Source: a virus. From it: a stretch of DNA of 37,097 bases. The translations under genes and the position numbers were made by a program. The notes beneath the pieces are model-generated. The model had not been told where the DNA came from. It was given only the letters and a program-made list of their open reading frames with translations, and made no database searches. Positions 23,534 to 30,993 of this stretch are shown here, piece by piece (position 1 is the first letter of the stretch; each line of letters begins with the position of its first letter). The stretch covers positions 1-37,097 of the IMG/VR virus record IMGVR_UViG_3300034119_000121; one strand, written 5' to 3'.

Positions 23534-23755
23534 ATGCAAACTGAACAATTCGCCATCATCGTGTGGCACAACGATGACGTGAACGGCACACACCAGCGAG
23601 TGCTTACCCGTGGTCACACTGCTGACCGTGTGATGCTCGATTTCGCTAAATACTTGCAGCGCCCCGCGCACTGCCGTAGCTTCACCAGCAAAAACAAAGT
23701 GCAGCTTCATGGGCCTGATGGCTTGATTTGCGACTTGCCATCACTGGAGGGTTGA
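23534..23755 (+). CDS. Small early protein 2
   Basis: This 73-residue protein is predicted to be alpha/beta (EQFAIIVWHNDDVNGTHQRVLTRG, then a helix ADRVMLDFAKYLQ). No family was recognised. The start is set by the recurrent leader with ACTGGAG. The next gene starts two bases after its stop. Confidence 0.7.
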   Translation: MQTEQFAIIVWHNDDVNGTHQRVLTRGHTADRVMLDFAKYLQRPAHCRSFTSKNKVQLHGPDGLICDLPSLEG

Positions 23756-23757
23756 TC

Positions 23758-23913
23758 ATGAAGTGTAAGCACCAGTGGAAACGTGTTAATTGGCTGTTTC
23801 GTGTCAATGATCCTGGCAGATGTTATGAATGTATCAACTGCGGATTAAGAATCGAAACATTCAATGCACCGCATGAAGAAATCGAGAAACAACTAAAGGA
23901 ACAAACCCAATGA
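23758..23913 (+). CDS. Small zinc-finger-like protein
   Basis: This 51-residue protein pairs an N-terminal C-x-H (MKCKHQWKRVNW) with a later RCYECINCG, together a likely C-H/C-C zinc knuckle of a type frequent in small phage early proteins. The ATG at 23758 is preferred over an in-frame upstream ATG because it follows the previous stop closely with GGAGGG ahead of it. The stop overlaps the next start as ATGA. Confidence 0.72.
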   Translation: MKCKHQWKRVNWLFRVNDPGRCYECINCGLRIETFNAPHEEIEKQLKEQTQ

Positions 23914-24008
23914 CCCGCGAAACCCTCAAAGATGCAACCCTCGCTGTCGTCATCGGCTTGGCATTGTGCGCCCTTGTGCTGCATGGCCTTGATGCTTTGT
24001 TTCTGTAA
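23910..24008 (+). CDS. 32-residue membrane microprotein
   Basis: After a charged start (MTRETLKDAT) one hydrophobic helix (LAVVIGLALCALVLHGLDALFL) runs to the end. The start forms ATGA with the preceding stop, which supports real translation. It would sit in the inner membrane. Its role is unknown, with superinfection exclusion or membrane signalling among possibilities. Confidence 0.6.
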   Translation: MTRETLKDATLAVVIGLALCALVLHGLDALFL

Positions 24009-24028
24009 CCCGTAATTGGAGATAACTC

Positions 24029-24355
24029 ATGTACGAAACTATTCACACTTCAACAGCCGCCGGATTTGACATTGTTTTCAGCGTAACCACTGAGCACGTT
24101 GAACCCGATTGGGATTTTGAAGATGAAGCCGACAAACAGGACACACTCGACCGAATCGAACGCGGTGACCTTGTTTATTTCATTGCCCGTGTCCAAGCCT
24201 TCAAAAATGGCATTGAATTGGGCACTGACTATCTTGGCGGCTGTTGCTATGACTCATATATGCAATTTGTAGAGGCATCAGACTATTACGCTGATATGGT
24301 GGAGAACGCCATAAGCGAAGCCCGCGCAAACATCGCCAAATTGTGCGAAGCCTGA
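24029..24355 (+). CDS. Small acidic early protein
   Basis: This 108-residue acidic protein contains GDLVYFIARVQAFKNGIELGTDYLGGCCYDSY, a pattern I associate with small early proteins of tailed phages (key residues G46, F51, G61, D67, C72-C73). It then ends in an amphipathic helix. Function unknown. It is preceded by the recurrent leader. Confidence 0.75.
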   Translation: MYETIHTSTAAGFDIVFSVTTEHVEPDWDFEDEADKQDTLDRIERGDLVYFIARVQAFKNGIELGTDYLGGCCYDSYMQFVEASDYYADMVENAISEARANIAKLCEA

Positions 24356-24366
24356 TAACCCAGCCT

Positions 24367-24385
24367 AAAGCCCGTCCAGGGCTTT
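24367..24385 (+). terminator. Intercistronic hairpin
   Basis: AAAGCCC-GTCCA-GGGCTTT forms a 7-bp stem 11 bases after a stop codon. It is followed by GGGG, not U, so it would stop transcription weakly if at all. As at 23488-23505, the recurrent leader follows it. Confidence 0.45.
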
Positions 24386-24440
24386 GGGGTGAGCATCTCG
24401 CTACCGTGTAACCCGTAACCAACTGTAAGGATCAATCATC

Positions 24441-24695
24441 ATGAACGCAATTCAAACCCGCTACTTCGGCCCATCAAACATACGTGGAGCGCGTATCAAG
24501 GCCACCTGCGAAACCGGATCAATAACCATCGGCTACCCTCACGAATTGTCGGGCATGGCTTGTCATGCTTTGGCCGCGAAGGCTTTGGTCAAAAAGTTAG
24601 GCTGGACAGATTCGCACTATGGCGAGTTGCTTGGGGGTCAACTCAAAAACAACGATTACGTGTTTGTCTTCAACAATGACGCATCGAAAACCTAA
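24441..24695 (+). CDS. Conserved small phage/plasmid-type protein
   Basis: This 84-residue protein shows a pattern I recall from phages and mobile elements: TRYFGPSNIRGARIKA near the start, TIGYPHELSGMACHALAAKAL in the middle, then GELLGGQLKNNDYVFVF. No function is known to me. The recurrent leader with TAAGGATC precedes the ATG. Confidence 0.78.
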   Translation: MNAIQTRYFGPSNIRGARIKATCETGSITIGYPHELSGMACHALAAKALVKKLGWTDSHYGELLGGQLKNNDYVFVFNNDASKT

Positions 24696-24705
24696 GGGGT
24701 ACACC

Positions 24706-24897
24706 ATGAAAACCGATTTCAAAGTCTACCCTCGCAAAATTCACGTTTACTGCAAAGGGGCACCCAAGACAGCCCCGCATTTGTCGCAGTTTTACGCGTG
24801 GTCAACGAACGCCTATAAAACGTGCCGCGATGCCGTGGCTGCTGCAAAGGCGCTGCATCCTTCCCAAGATTTCACCGCATCATTTGCAAAGGATTGA
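24706..24897 (+). CDS. Small basic early protein
   Basis: This 63-residue protein (TDFKVYPRKIHVYCKGAPKT, then an amphipathic helix AYKTCRDAVAAAKAL) is not assigned. I have seen similar YAWSTNAYKTCRDAV ends in small early proteins. The ATG at 24706 is chosen for spacing of 10 bases after the previous stop and AAGGGG ahead of it. Confidence 0.72.
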   Translation: MKTDFKVYPRKIHVYCKGAPKTAPHLSQFYAWSTNAYKTCRDAVAAAKALHPSQDFTASFAKD

Positions 24898-24900
24898 ACC

Positions 24901-25173
24901 ATGATTGATTTATCCAAACTCGACCCCTCGGAAGCCGAACGCATCGCCCATGCCGAGGGCTTCACAGGGGTAGCTGCCCTGTATTCCCGTCTGTCCGATG
25001 CTGAGCACTTAGCCAGTGTTCAAGCTGACCAACTCGAAAACATGAGGGACACGCTTTATCAGTGCCTCCCGTTCTTTGAAGACTGGAAGGACGAAGACGG
25101 GGTTTATAAGCCCAAAACCATGCAATTCATGATTCGCATAATCCGCAAGTCACTTGGGGAGAAGCCCGATTGA
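24901..25173 (+). CDS. Small acidic helical early protein
   Basis: This 90-residue, Glu/Asp-rich helical protein (SEAERIAHAEGFTG, LASVQADQLENMRDTLYQCL) is of unknown family. It starts three bases after the previous stop. Its stop overlaps a possible TTG start of a membrane microprotein. Confidence 0.7.
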   Translation: MIDLSKLDPSEAERIAHAEGFTGVAALYSRLSDAEHLASVQADQLENMRDTLYQCLPFFEDWKDEDGVYKPKTMQFMIRIIRKSLGEKPD

Positions 25174-25244
25174 TCACAGCACTCCTGATCGCCGTGGGGG
25201 TGGCCGTGGCTATCCCCCTACTTGAACGCTTTTTCGACCTGTAA
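25170..25244 (+). CDS. Possible 24-residue membrane microprotein, TTG start
   Basis: A TTG overlapping the previous stop (TTGA), with GGGGAG eight bases before it, opens a 24-codon frame that is almost entirely one hydrophobic helix (ITALLIAVGVAVAIPLL) plus ERFFDL. It resembles the 32-residue protein upstream. Without an ATG the call is tentative. Confidence 0.4.
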   Translation: MITALLIAVGVAVAIPLLERFFDL

Positions 25245-25257
25245 CCCTTAACCCACC

Positions 25258-25288
25258 AGCCCCTGACACCCCGTCAGGGGCTTTTTTT
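25258..25288 (+). terminator. Intrinsic terminator of the small-gene operon
   Basis: AGCCCCTGAC and GTCAGGGGCT pair perfectly over 10 bp around a 5-base loop, followed by seven T. This is a strong rho-independent terminator at the end of the 23284-25244 gene group, which leaves the regulator gene at 25316 to have its own promoter or to depend on antitermination. Confidence 0.9.
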
Positions 25289-25315
25289 GACCCAACCCAT
25301 AGGACACCCCTAACC

Positions 25316-25648
25316 ATGACACAAACCGCCCCCAAACAACCCAAAACCCCCATCCCCGGCACTGTCGCAGCACTCGCCCGAGACACTGCCCAACGGCTCG
25401 GGCTTGATGAACCCCGTGCCGCTGAGTATTTCGGTGTGCCCGTCTACACTTGGCGCAAATGGTCAACGGGTGAACGTGAACCAGGGGCAGCGGTGGCCCG
25501 TTTGCTTGAAGTCTTGGGCATGATCGAAGCCCTAGCCCCCGACCTCCATCATTCGTTTCTGCCCCGTTTGACCGTTCGGCCTACTCGGGGTAGACGTGCT
25601 ACCCCCTCCCCCGCCCATAATTCGGTCATGTCAGAAAATCCCGTTTGA
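25316..25648 (+). CDS. Helix-turn-helix transcription regulator
   Basis: This 110-residue protein has a helix-turn-helix at about residues 30-52 (LDEPRAAEYFGVPVYTWRKW), followed by STGEREPGAAVARLLEVLGMIEAL, the usual Cro/YdaS-like layout. The C-terminal third is basic and Pro-rich, probably flexible. It stands alone behind a terminator. It is a candidate for binding the ACCCANTGGGT sites, but this is a guess from co-occurrence. A weak TTGACC lies in the upstream gap. Confidence 0.78.
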   Translation: MTQTAPKQPKTPIPGTVAALARDTAQRLGLDEPRAAEYFGVPVYTWRKWSTGEREPGAAVARLLEVLGMIEALAPDLHHSFLPRLTVRPTRGRRATPSPAHNSVMSENPV

Positions 25649-25667
25649 AGGAGTCAACCATCAAAAC

Positions 25668-25691
25668 AAAAAAGCCCGGTCAATCCGGGCC
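25668..25691 (-). terminator. Terminator after the primase gene
   Basis: On the minus strand GCCCGG-ATTGA-CCGGGC is followed by six U. It lies five bases after the primase stop, between two convergent genes. The opposite strand has only CTTTG after the stem, so termination favours the leftward primase transcript. Confidence 0.85.
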
Positions 25692-25695
25692 TTTG

Positions 25696-28194
25696 TCATT
25701 CGTCCATGTCCGGGGTGTACCCCTTGACCAGTTTTCGCTCGTACCCCTTGGCCGTGGCGTGGCGGTAGATGTAATCAGCGTGGCGCTGCTTGGCCTTGAT
25801 GACCGTCTGCCGGTAGTCCTTGAACATCTCAGGCAGCGTAGGGTTGATGGCCCAGGTGACTTTCCTTTTGTGCAGTTCACTCTCGATCTGCACCGCCCAA
25901 CCAGCCTGCTCGATGACCAACATGGCGTCCATGATCGCCTGATCTTTCTGCCAGTCGGTCTTACCCTCCAGTGGCCTGCGGGCCGACCGTTTGAGGCTGC
26001 GCAGGTCAACGGTGTGCACCTCCCCGCTAATCTGCACAATGTAGTCAATCACCCACTGATCGAACGTGTCGGTGATGACCCCACCCACCTCGCCCAGTGC
26101 GTAGCGGTAAGCCGGGATGATGTACCCCCGCACCAGACTGACGACCCTGTGGACAACATCGACCGACACCACGGGGTTGAAGGGTGACTCGATGACGTGG
26201 AACATGAGAATCAGACGGCCAGCTAAACCTTCCAACTTGCCAAAAGCCGTCATGTACTCTGTGCCGCTGTCCAGCACCCGCTCGTCCTGCTTGGCCGACT
26301 CGTACCATTGCTGGAAGTCCCTGAAGGCTGTGTACGCTTCTGTGGATAACTGGTACGTCTGCACGGGCAGCGCGTAGGTCAGGCGCAGGGTGTTCTCCCA
26401 TGCCCCGGCGCTGCTCATGTAGTCGGGGATGGGCTGGCCCAACTTGGTCTTGCTGCCGCGCAGGATGGCGGGGATAAACCGTTGCAGCAGACCATCGGCT
26501 GACAGTGCGGCCAGATTGGCCTTGAACACTTGGGGCTGGATGTTGCCGTAGATCGACACGGCAAGGTTCTCGGCATAGATCGACCCAGCGCCCACCCGGT
26601 CCATCTCGTAGTGTTCTGACTCGTAACTGACAACCCACGCTGATCGGTCTTCACCGCTGCTCTTGTCTGTCAGCTTGCGCACCCAGCTATTCATCTCGTC
26701 GAGGTAACACAGCAGGCCACGGGGACGGTCTGCCGCTTGGCGCACCAGCTTCTGACTCGTGATGTCGCTGACCGTGATCTTCAGGGGTACGGGCTGCGTT
26801 GACAGGTCGGGCACAAGCGGTGCCTGATCCCCGCCCAGCATGGCCTCAGTAGACGATGACCATTCAAGGAATGCTTTCTTGGCGCTGGCGTGTTGGGCTT
26901 CTCTGCCCTCCCAGTCCAGCAGTTCCTTGCCGTAGCGGGGTCGATCCTCGGCCTCAATGTTTTTTAATGGCGACAGCATGGGCCGCGAGCCGGGTGACTT
27001 CTTGTCCGCTGGGTCGCCCAAAGTCATGAGCCACAGCACCGGGGGCACACGAAACCCCGGCATGAGTTCCAGCCGTGTGCGGGCGTCAATCACCCCGCAG
27101 ACAGCGGCCAACCCAGCGAACAAAGGGACCAAAGGGTCACAGCCCACGCTTTCTGAAATCTCAGTGGATCGGGTCTTGAGGATGTTGGGCCACAGTGACA
27201 GGTCCATCTCGGGTGGCTTGGGCCGCAGGCCGTCCATCACGCTCAACGGCTCCATCACAGGGATGTCGATCTTGCTGAACAACTCGGACGCATCGGGCAT
27301 GGGCCGGGTCCAGCCGTGGGACTTGGCGATGTGAAAGAGTGTCCCCAACTTGACAGCCGTGGCCTTGTCAGGTTTGAAGCTGATCCACTGCGTCAGAATC
27401 TCACGCTCACCGGGGTACTTTGTCTGTGCGGTAGCACTCCATTCGTTCCACAGCGCCAGCGCCTGCTCAAGCTGATCGGTCTGGGTGCCTGCCCAGTGCA
27501 GCGCCATGCCGATGCCCACCCACTCGTCACGAGTGCAGTCAGCGGGCACCGCATCGAGGGCTTGCCTGATCTCCTCCCATGAGGCATCAACCGAGCCGTC
27601 TGTGGCAATTGTGCGCTCTTTGTCCTGCGACAGCATCCCACTCCACAGGTCCAGCAGGGCTTGGGGGATGACGGGCATCCGGGTCCAATGGCCGTGGCCC
27701 GCCCAGTGATAGGGCTGGCGTGTCTCGGGGTGAATCGACGGGGGCAGCACGTCCTGCACCGTGAGGCCGCTGACCGTGGCGCAGCGCAACTCGTAGGCTG
27801 TGATGCCGCTGTGCATGATCTTCTTTGATGGCAGTGCAGCGCCGAAGGGCATCACGTACAGCAGCTTGCCGTGTCCCGGCTTACCCGAGTTGATGACCAC
27901 AGCGTCAGGCGAATCGTAGAGGGCTTGCAGGTCAATGCCGTGCTCTGCCAGCAGGCTGGTGGTCACGGTCCAGTTGTCGATGTCAAGGGCCATCGTGCCG
28001 CTGTACGCATGGGCCAAGCCGATGCCGTAACCGTGGGGCAGATCGCCTTGGGCCTTGAGGGCGTTCTGTTTGAGGTTCCAACCTGGGGTGCGCGGCCCCT
28101 TGGTGTTGGCTGGGATGGGCACAAGTGACCATCCGTGTCTGATGTAGGCGTCAACAGACGCAGGATGTGATTGCACAGTCTGTGGCGCTGTCAT
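25696..28194 (-). CDS. PrimPol-PriCT_2-DUF3987 primase-helicase
   Basis: This 832-residue replication protein has three domains. Residues 1-190 form an archaeo-eukaryotic-type primase-polymerase: MALDIDNW with D71/D73 as metal ligands, SGKPGHGKLLYV (103-114) and ELRCATVSGL...PPSIHPETRQPYHW. Residues about 215-310 match PriCT_2 (WEEIRQALDAVPADCTRDEW). The rest matches DUF3987, a P-loop-related helicase-like region with DPADKKSPGSRP as a Walker A relative and LLCYLDEM as Walker B. It would prime and help unwind phage DNA. The start at 28194 lacks a ribosome binding site and overlaps the stop of a 14-codon leader. It is the only large leftward gene in the early half. Confidence 0.9.
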   Translation of the reverse strand: MTAPQTVQSHPASVDAYIRHGWSLVPIPANTKGPRTPGWNLKQNALKAQGDLPHGYGIGLAHAYSGTMALDIDNWTVTTSLLAEHGIDLQALYDSPDAVVINSGKPGHGKLLYVMPFGAALPSKKIMHSGITAYELRCATVSGLTVQDVLPPSIHPETRQPYHWAGHGHWTRMPVIPQALLDLWSGMLSQDKERTIATDGSVDASWEEIRQALDAVPADCTRDEWVGIGMALHWAGTQTDQLEQALALWNEWSATAQTKYPGEREILTQWISFKPDKATAVKLGTLFHIAKSHGWTRPMPDASELFSKIDIPVMEPLSVMDGLRPKPPEMDLSLWPNILKTRSTEISESVGCDPLVPLFAGLAAVCGVIDARTRLELMPGFRVPPVLWLMTLGDPADKKSPGSRPMLSPLKNIEAEDRPRYGKELLDWEGREAQHASAKKAFLEWSSSTEAMLGGDQAPLVPDLSTQPVPLKITVSDITSQKLVRQAADRPRGLLCYLDEMNSWVRKLTDKSSGEDRSAWVVSYESEHYEMDRVGAGSIYAENLAVSIYGNIQPQVFKANLAALSADGLLQRFIPAILRGSKTKLGQPIPDYMSSAGAWENTLRLTYALPVQTYQLSTEAYTAFRDFQQWYESAKQDERVLDSGTEYMTAFGKLEGLAGRLILMFHVIESPFNPVVSVDVVHRVVSLVRGYIIPAYRYALGEVGGVITDTFDQWVIDYIVQISGEVHTVDLRSLKRSARRPLEGKTDWQKDQAIMDAMLVIEQAGWAVQIESELHKRKVTWAINPTLPEMFKDYRQTVIKAKQRHADYIYRHATAKGYERKLVKGYTPDMDE

Positions 28195-28235
28195 AGAATA
28201 AGCCCGTTGGTGATTGCAGTTGCCGACTTTTTCAT
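28191..28235 (-). CDS. 14-codon leader ORF coupled to primase
   Basis: MKKSATAITNGLIL begins eight bases after a strong AAAGGAG and ends in TGA that overlaps the primase ATG (ATGA). The primase itself has no ribosome binding site, so ribosomes finishing the leader probably restart on the primase. The peptide has no recognised function. It is likely a translation-control device. Confidence 0.6.
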   Translation of the reverse strand: MKKSATAITNGLIL

Positions 28236-28251
28236 TGGTGTTTCTCCTTTT

Positions 28252-28285
28252 AAGCCCCGGTCTAACCACCGGGGCTTTTCTTTTT
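28252..28285. terminator. GC-rich hairpin upstream of primase; rightward terminator shape
   Basis: AAGCCCCGG and CCGGGGCTT pair perfectly around an 8-base loop. Rightward it is followed by TTCTTTTT and is terminator-like, though no rightward gene ends here. Leftward it lies directly ahead of the AAAGGAG of the leader ORF, where it could stabilise or gate the primase mRNA. Confidence 0.7.
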
Positions 28286-28316
28286 GCAAAATAATTTTCA
28301 AACCAGTTGCACAATC

Positions 28317-28334
28317 GTATCACAGTGGTGATAC
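28317..28334. promoter_or_regulatory. Palindromic operator upstream of the RHH gene
   Basis: GTATCAC-AGTG-GTGATAC is a perfect 7-bp inverted repeat in the divergent gap between primase and the RHH regulator. It overlaps an extended -10-like TGATACACT (to 28337). The RHH start has AAGGAAA downstream at good spacing. A related site stands at 36915-36932. Autoregulation by the RHH protein is the simplest reading. Confidence 0.7.
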
Positions 28335-28362
28335 ACTGCGTCATCGGTCAAGGAAATTATTT

Positions 28363-28572
28363 ATGACACAAGCATCCAAATCAGCGTTCATGTCTGTACG
28401 AGTGACAGACAAGACGCGCATCAAGTTTCATGAGAAAGCACGAAAACTCGGAACCCCGAGTGAGGTGCATCGTGAAATCGTAGAGGCGTTTGTTGAAGAC
28501 CGCCTCACAATTCAACCCCCTGTAATCCGTAACCCCCTGGAGAAACTTTATGTCACTCGAACTCAAGATTGA
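28363..28572 (+). CDS. Ribbon-helix-helix regulator
   Basis: This 69-residue protein has the RHH pattern. A short strand (FMSVRVTD, 9-16) would insert in the DNA groove as a dimer. Helix A (KTRIKFHEKARKLG) and helix B (TPSEVHREIVEAFVEDRLTI) follow, and the T-P-S-E start of helix B is typical. An open frame runs from 28171, but the ATG at 28363 has a ribosome binding site and the right domain start. A perfect palindrome lies 29 bases upstream, fitting autoregulation. The end overlaps the next gene by 23 bases. Confidence 0.8.
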   Translation: MTQASKSAFMSVRVTDKTRIKFHEKARKLGTPSEVHREIVEAFVEDRLTIQPPVIRNPLEKLYVTRTQD

Positions 28573-28957
28573 AGCCCTGACCGCTGCTGTAACTGCCCTG
28601 ACTGCCAAGCTGGAGTCCAGCAATGTAGCAGCACCCGCGCCTGTTGCGCCAACACCCGCCCCTGTGGTACAAGCTGCCCCCGTTGCAGCACCTGTCACTG
28701 TGTCTGTGACCGCTGCCCCGGCCATGCCAGCCCCTCCCTCATTCGTGATGCCTGCACCAGCACCTGTTGCCAGTGGCGCACCGTTCACTGACGGCAAGGG
28801 TCTGATTGACTATGTGATGGGTGCCTACAAAGCACTCGGTCCACAAAAGGGTGCATTGATCCAAGGCGTCTTGACTGGTCTGGGTTACCAGAACATCAAC
28901 GATGTGAAGCCCGAGCACTATGCTGCACTGCACACTGGCGTTGAGGGGCTGAAGTGA
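28550..28957 (+). CDS. Ala/Pro-linker protein of the replication operon
   Basis: This 135-residue protein has a short N-terminal coiled coil (LELKIEALTAAVTALTAKLE, 3-22), a Pro/Ala/Val-rich flexible linker (about 26-78) and a compact C-terminal domain (DGKGLIDYVMGAYKALGPQK, then LTGLGYQNINDVKPEHYAAL). A coiled coil tied to a small domain suggests an oligomeric accessory factor. It begins within the regulator gene and its stop overlaps the DUF2800 GTG start. Function unknown. Confidence 0.75.
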   Translation: MSLELKIEALTAAVTALTAKLESSNVAAPAPVAPTPAPVVQAAPVAAPVTVSVTAAPAMPAPPSFVMPAPAPVASGAPFTDGKGLIDYVMGAYKALGPQKGALIQGVLTGLGYQNINDVKPEHYAALHTGVEGLK

Positions 28958-30249
28958 GCGATCACGCCAAGCTGTCCCCATCGAAGCGCAGCCGCTGGGC
29001 CTTGTGCCCCGGCAGCATTCGAGAGGAGGCCAAGTACCCTGACACCGGTAGCGGCCCCGCTGCTGCCGATGGCACACACTCGCACACGCTGCTGGAGCAC
29101 TGCATCAAGAACGGCTTGTCGGACCCAATGGATCAGGTGGGGGAAACCTTTACCGATCACGAGGGTACGTTCAAGGTGGATGCTGACCGCGCTGCACGGG
29201 TCAAGTCGGCCATTGAGTACATCCGTGAGCGTTCGATGAACGGCATTTTTAAGGTCATTTCTGAGCAGAAGGTGGACCCCGAGCACCTGTTGGGTCGTGA
29301 TGACTTGTCGGGCACAGTGGACTGCCAGATCATTGGTCCTGACTGGATCGAACTGATCGACTACAAAGACGGCATGGGCATCGTTAGCGCCGAAGGCAAC
29401 TTGCAGCTTGAACAGTATGCCTACGGTGTGCTGGCTGGCTACAAGCTGCCCGTGAATGGTGACTATCCGTTCAAGACGGTTCGCATGACCATCATCCAGC
29501 CCAAGCTGGCGCTGCGTGGGATGCCTGCCATCACATCGCACGATGTGTCGTTGCGCTCTTTACTCGACAACATGGGTACAATCATCACGCAAGCTGCTGC
29601 CACTGACAAACCAGATGCACCGCTTGTACCGGGTGAAAGTCAATGTAAATTCTGCCGCGCTAAAGGCTCATGCAACGCGCTGGCAAGTAACGTAATGAAG
29701 GAGGTCGGGATCATGTTCCAGCCTGTCGTAACGCAAACACTCGATGTCGCGCAGCAATCTGCCGATAAAGACCCATCCACGATGGATGACGCCCAGATCG
29801 CTCAGATCATGGAAGCCGCCCCCTTGATGCGCCAACTCCTCGAAGGTGTGGAGAAGGAAGCCCTGCGCCGTCTTGAAGCTGGTCAAGTCATCCCAGGCTT
29901 GAAGCTGGTCAATGGTCGTGGCTCCCGTGCATGGGCGCTGCCTGAAGACGACATGGCCGAGAAGCTGGTCAAGATGGGCATCCCCAAGGGCGCGATCTAC
30001 GAAACCAAACTCGTCACACCCGCCAAGGCTGAGAAGCTGACGTGGGAAAAGAAGGACGGCACCAAAGTTGCACTGACTGATCGTCAACTCAAGCGCATGG
30101 AGCAAGAGTATGTGGTCAAGCTGGCTGGCAAGCTGACCGTAGCCCCCGAATCTGATGGCCGTCCGGCTGTCATCACCAATGCTGCACCGTTATTCAGTGC
30201 AGTAGAAGCAGCACCCGCTGCCGAATCCCTGCCCTCGTGGCTTTCTTAA
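28954..30249 (+). CDS. DUF2800 PD-(D/E)XK nuclease
   Basis: This 431-residue protein matches the DUF2800 family, RecB/Cas4-like nucleases common in phage replication cassettes. D123 (GTVDCQI), D136-Y-K138 (ELIDYKDG) and Q151-Y157 (QLEQYAYG) form the nuclease core. C18 (RWALCPGS) with C231, C234 and C240 (CKFCRAKGSC) are spaced for an iron-sulfur cluster, as in AddB and Cas4. It starts with GTG overlapping the previous stop (GTGA). It likely processes DNA ends in replication or recombination with the DUF2815 protein. Confidence 0.87.
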   Translation: MSDHAKLSPSKRSRWALCPGSIREEAKYPDTGSGPAAADGTHSHTLLEHCIKNGLSDPMDQVGETFTDHEGTFKVDADRAARVKSAIEYIRERSMNGIFKVISEQKVDPEHLLGRDDLSGTVDCQIIGPDWIELIDYKDGMGIVSAEGNLQLEQYAYGVLAGYKLPVNGDYPFKTVRMTIIQPKLALRGMPAITSHDVSLRSLLDNMGTIITQAAATDKPDAPLVPGESQCKFCRAKGSCNALASNVMKEVGIMFQPVVTQTLDVAQQSADKDPSTMDDAQIAQIMEAAPLMRQLLEGVEKEALRRLEAGQVIPGLKLVNGRGSRAWALPEDDMAEKLVKMGIPKGAIYETKLVTPAKAEKLTWEKKDGTKVALTDRQLKRMEQEYVVKLAGKLTVAPESDGRPAVITNAAPLFSAVEAAPAAESLPSWLS

Positions 30250-30264
30250 ACTGGAGTAAATGTA

Positions 30265-30987
30265 ATGTCTGAAATCATCTTTTTGTCGAACGTCCGTCTG
30301 TCCTTCCCGCATCTCGCTGAACCACAGCGTCAGATTAACGAGCAGACTGGCAAGGAACGCATCTCGTTCAATTGCGAGTTCATCATGCCGCAGGACCACC
30401 CCGGCTTCCAGCAGTTCATGGCACGTTACGGTGCCTTGGCATTGGAGAAGTGGAAGGAACACGCCCAGGCTGTCATGGGCATGATCCAGCAAGATCGCAA
30501 GACCCGTTGCTTTGGTCGTGGTGAGGAGAAGGTCAACAAGAAAACCTTCCAGCCCTACGATGGTTATGCAGGCCATGTGTTCATCACCGCAGGCCGCGAC
30601 ACCGCACCGCAGGTCATCCAAGCCGATGGTCAACCCATCGACCCCGCCAACACGATGGCGTATCAGCAACTGGCCCGCAAGATGTATGGTGGTTGCCGTG
30701 TTAACGCTGCCATCAAGCCTTGGCCGCAGGACAACAAACATGGCCGTGGCATCCGCTGCGACTTGATCGCTGTTCAATTTGCCGGTGACGATACTCCATT
30801 CGGTGAAGGAGCCGTTGATGCGTCTGGGATGTTTGGTGCGGTGGCGGGCGCTCCTGCTGGCATGTTTGGCGCTGCGCCTCAAGGTGCACCTGCGATGCCT
30901 ACTGCGCCGTTTGGTGCTCAAGGTGGTGGCAACCCTTACAACGCTGGTGGTGCGCCTACTGGCCTGCCTTCGTTCTTCGGCCAGTAA
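30265..30987 (+). CDS. DUF2815 ssDNA-binding-like protein
   Basis: This 240-residue protein matches DUF2815, proposed to have an OB-like, single-strand-binding role. It shows FLSNVRLSFPHLAEPQR at the start, ISFNCEFIMPQDHPG, YDGYAGHVFITAGRD, YGGCRVNAAIKPWPQDN and GRGIRCDLIAVQFAGDD. It ends in a Gly/Ala/Pro-rich flexible tail, as many SSBs do. It follows the DUF2800 nuclease, its usual partner, and is preceded by the GGAGTAAATGTA leader. Confidence 0.85.
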   Translation: MSEIIFLSNVRLSFPHLAEPQRQINEQTGKERISFNCEFIMPQDHPGFQQFMARYGALALEKWKEHAQAVMGMIQQDRKTRCFGRGEEKVNKKTFQPYDGYAGHVFITAGRDTAPQVIQADGQPIDPANTMAYQQLARKMYGGCRVNAAIKPWPQDNKHGRGIRCDLIAVQFAGDDTPFGEGAVDASGMFGAVAGAPAGMFGAAPQGAPAMPTAPFGAQGGGNPYNAGGAPTGLPSFFGQ

Positions 30988-30993
30988 TTAAAT

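Noticed and set aside
25287-25315. Promoter for the HTH regulator
   Set aside because: TTGACC is followed at 17 bases only by CTAACC, too poor a -10 to claim.
28171-28362. N-terminal extension of the RHH protein
   Set aside because: It runs through the hairpin and operator region. The ATG at 28363 has a ribosome binding site and gives a standard RHH length.
25316-28572. Lysogeny module
   Set aside because: Two regulators and operators are present, but no integrase, excisionase, partition gene or attachment-like repeat was found. A plasmid-prophage state cannot be excluded but has no direct support.
28954-29541. Antisense frame over the DUF2800 gene
   Set aside because: The sense frame encodes a clear nuclease with motifs and the antisense product has no recognisable feature.
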